The position numbers and the translations under genes were made by a program. Shown in pieces: positions 63,250 to 64,000 of a DNA stretch of 64,000 bases. The stretch spans positions 16,404,359 to 16,468,358 of the forward strand of contig OX465111.1 of NCBI GenBank assembly GCA_949987565.1. Reading direction: 5' to 3'. The DNA comes from Luidia sarsii (lineage: Eukaryota; Echinodermata; Asteroidea; Paxillosida; Luidiidae). Every line of letters starts with the position of its first letter. The stretch's first letter is position 1. The notes beneath the pieces were generated by a model. The model saw only the letters and a program-made list of their open reading frames with translations, ran no database searches and had not been told where the DNA came from.

Positions 63250-64000
63250 GCACGTCAGAAAACAATCCATTCTAGTTTTAAAAAGCCCCTCTCCCAACAT
63301 ATCTAGTACATATCTAGATGAACATATCTAAGTTTATCTAGATGAAGTAAATCTTTCAACCCCTTGCCCTCGTTGTCCCACAATCACATTCGACATGTAA
63401 GACGGCAGTCGCTCCCTCTGGTCAATGAGTTTGAGAAAGGGTTTCGCCTGCATATCAAACTGTGAGTAGTGTGAGGTGGTCCACCTCTGACTTCTGATGG
63501 GCCACCTCAGGTATGAGTTCCAAAAACTCAAAAGTCTCAAAATCATGCTTGAAAAGATGTACCCTAAAACAAGAGCATCTTTACAGCATTTGCACATTAC
63601 TGTATGCTTGTACATGCACATATTATTACAATGCTTTGGAGTTGGACTCATTAACGTTATTTCACGTTCCAATTTGTGGCCCATGGAACCTCAACAGTAT
63701 ACCCAAACCAGACCCAAACTCATATTTTCAGCCAATTTTTTGTTGCTGCTTCAGACTCACAAAATTCCGGGGGAACCCCACTCTGACGCAGTGCTCTGCC
63801 GAGTGTCCCGCAAACGAATTGCCAACGTCCTAAGGCAGGAAATTGACGGGCCATACATTAACACTGACACTGGTCGTCTCGATTTCATTCAGCCACATTT
63901 CTGACCACAATTTCCCTGGCAAATGCAATCACTGCACTGTTTAGTGATTTGGCACACTGCAGAAGGCTAAACTTTTCGATACAAATTTGGCACGAAGGGA
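63250..64000. other. No supported gene
   Basis: Overlapping plus-strand frames near 63500-63900 and one minus-strand frame have no splice support or recognised family. Left unannotated. Confidence 0.4.

Noticed and set aside
63497..63904. Possible plus-strand gene of 135 codons at the right edge
   Set aside because: Two overlapping frames of similar length are open, with no splice or family support and no recognisable motif.

Overview
Overall: this is eukaryotic, intron-rich, AT-rich DNA dense in interspersed repeats. It holds two confidently recognised genes on the minus strand, both rebuilt from splice sites with matching phase, and one unrecognised spliced gene on the plus strand. A single BET gene with the BRD4-long layout, a C10 (C12orf57) homologue, many fold-back (MITE-like) repeats and a tRNA-derived SINE suggest an invertebrate animal. 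A marine deuterostome such as an echinoderm or hemichordate is a plausible but unproven guess.

Layout from left to right. (1) 0.8-4.4 kb, plus strand: six exons of an incomplete gene whose 167 visible residues end in a lysine/arginine-rich tail; I do not recognise it. (2) 4.4-8.3 kb: SINE and fold-back repeats and a roughly 425 bp tandem block. (3) 8.6-11.5 kb: minisatellites, then about 138 copies of the octamer CTTGAAAT that switch abruptly to about 27 copies of the heptamer CTTGAAT. (4) 11.6-21.1 kb: a gene-poor region of nested, diverged tandem units, including clusters of an imperfect palindrome (CAACCCACCC...GGGCGCATGGTTG). (5) 21.1-21.8 kb: an isolated GC- and CpG-rich island of unknown role. 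(6) 26.0-28.2 kb, minus strand: the three-exon C10 homologue, 125 residues. (7) 34.2-60.3 kb, minus strand: a BET gene with 23 coding exons found and about 1,509 residues visible. It covers both bromodomains, the phospho-site and basic regions, the ET domain, the Ser-rich SEED region, a long Ala/Pro-rich and acidic linker, and the C-terminal P-TEFb-interacting motif. The first coding exon was not found. (8) 60.4-64.0 kb: intronic or upstream sequence with repeats only.

How the genes work: BET proteins bind acetylated histones and bring P-TEFb to promoters. Reading through the donor after the Ser-rich exon gives an immediate stop, producing a short BRD2/BRD4-S-like form without the P-TEFb motif, so long and short forms may come from one locus. 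C10 is a small conserved protein of poorly known function. I see no functional link among the three genes beyond proximity.

The BET introns have collected triplicated repeat units and two decayed copies of the gene's own exons. One dispersed fold-back family carries perfect histone-mRNA-type 3' stem-loops. These two points and the palindrome array are the most unusual signals here.
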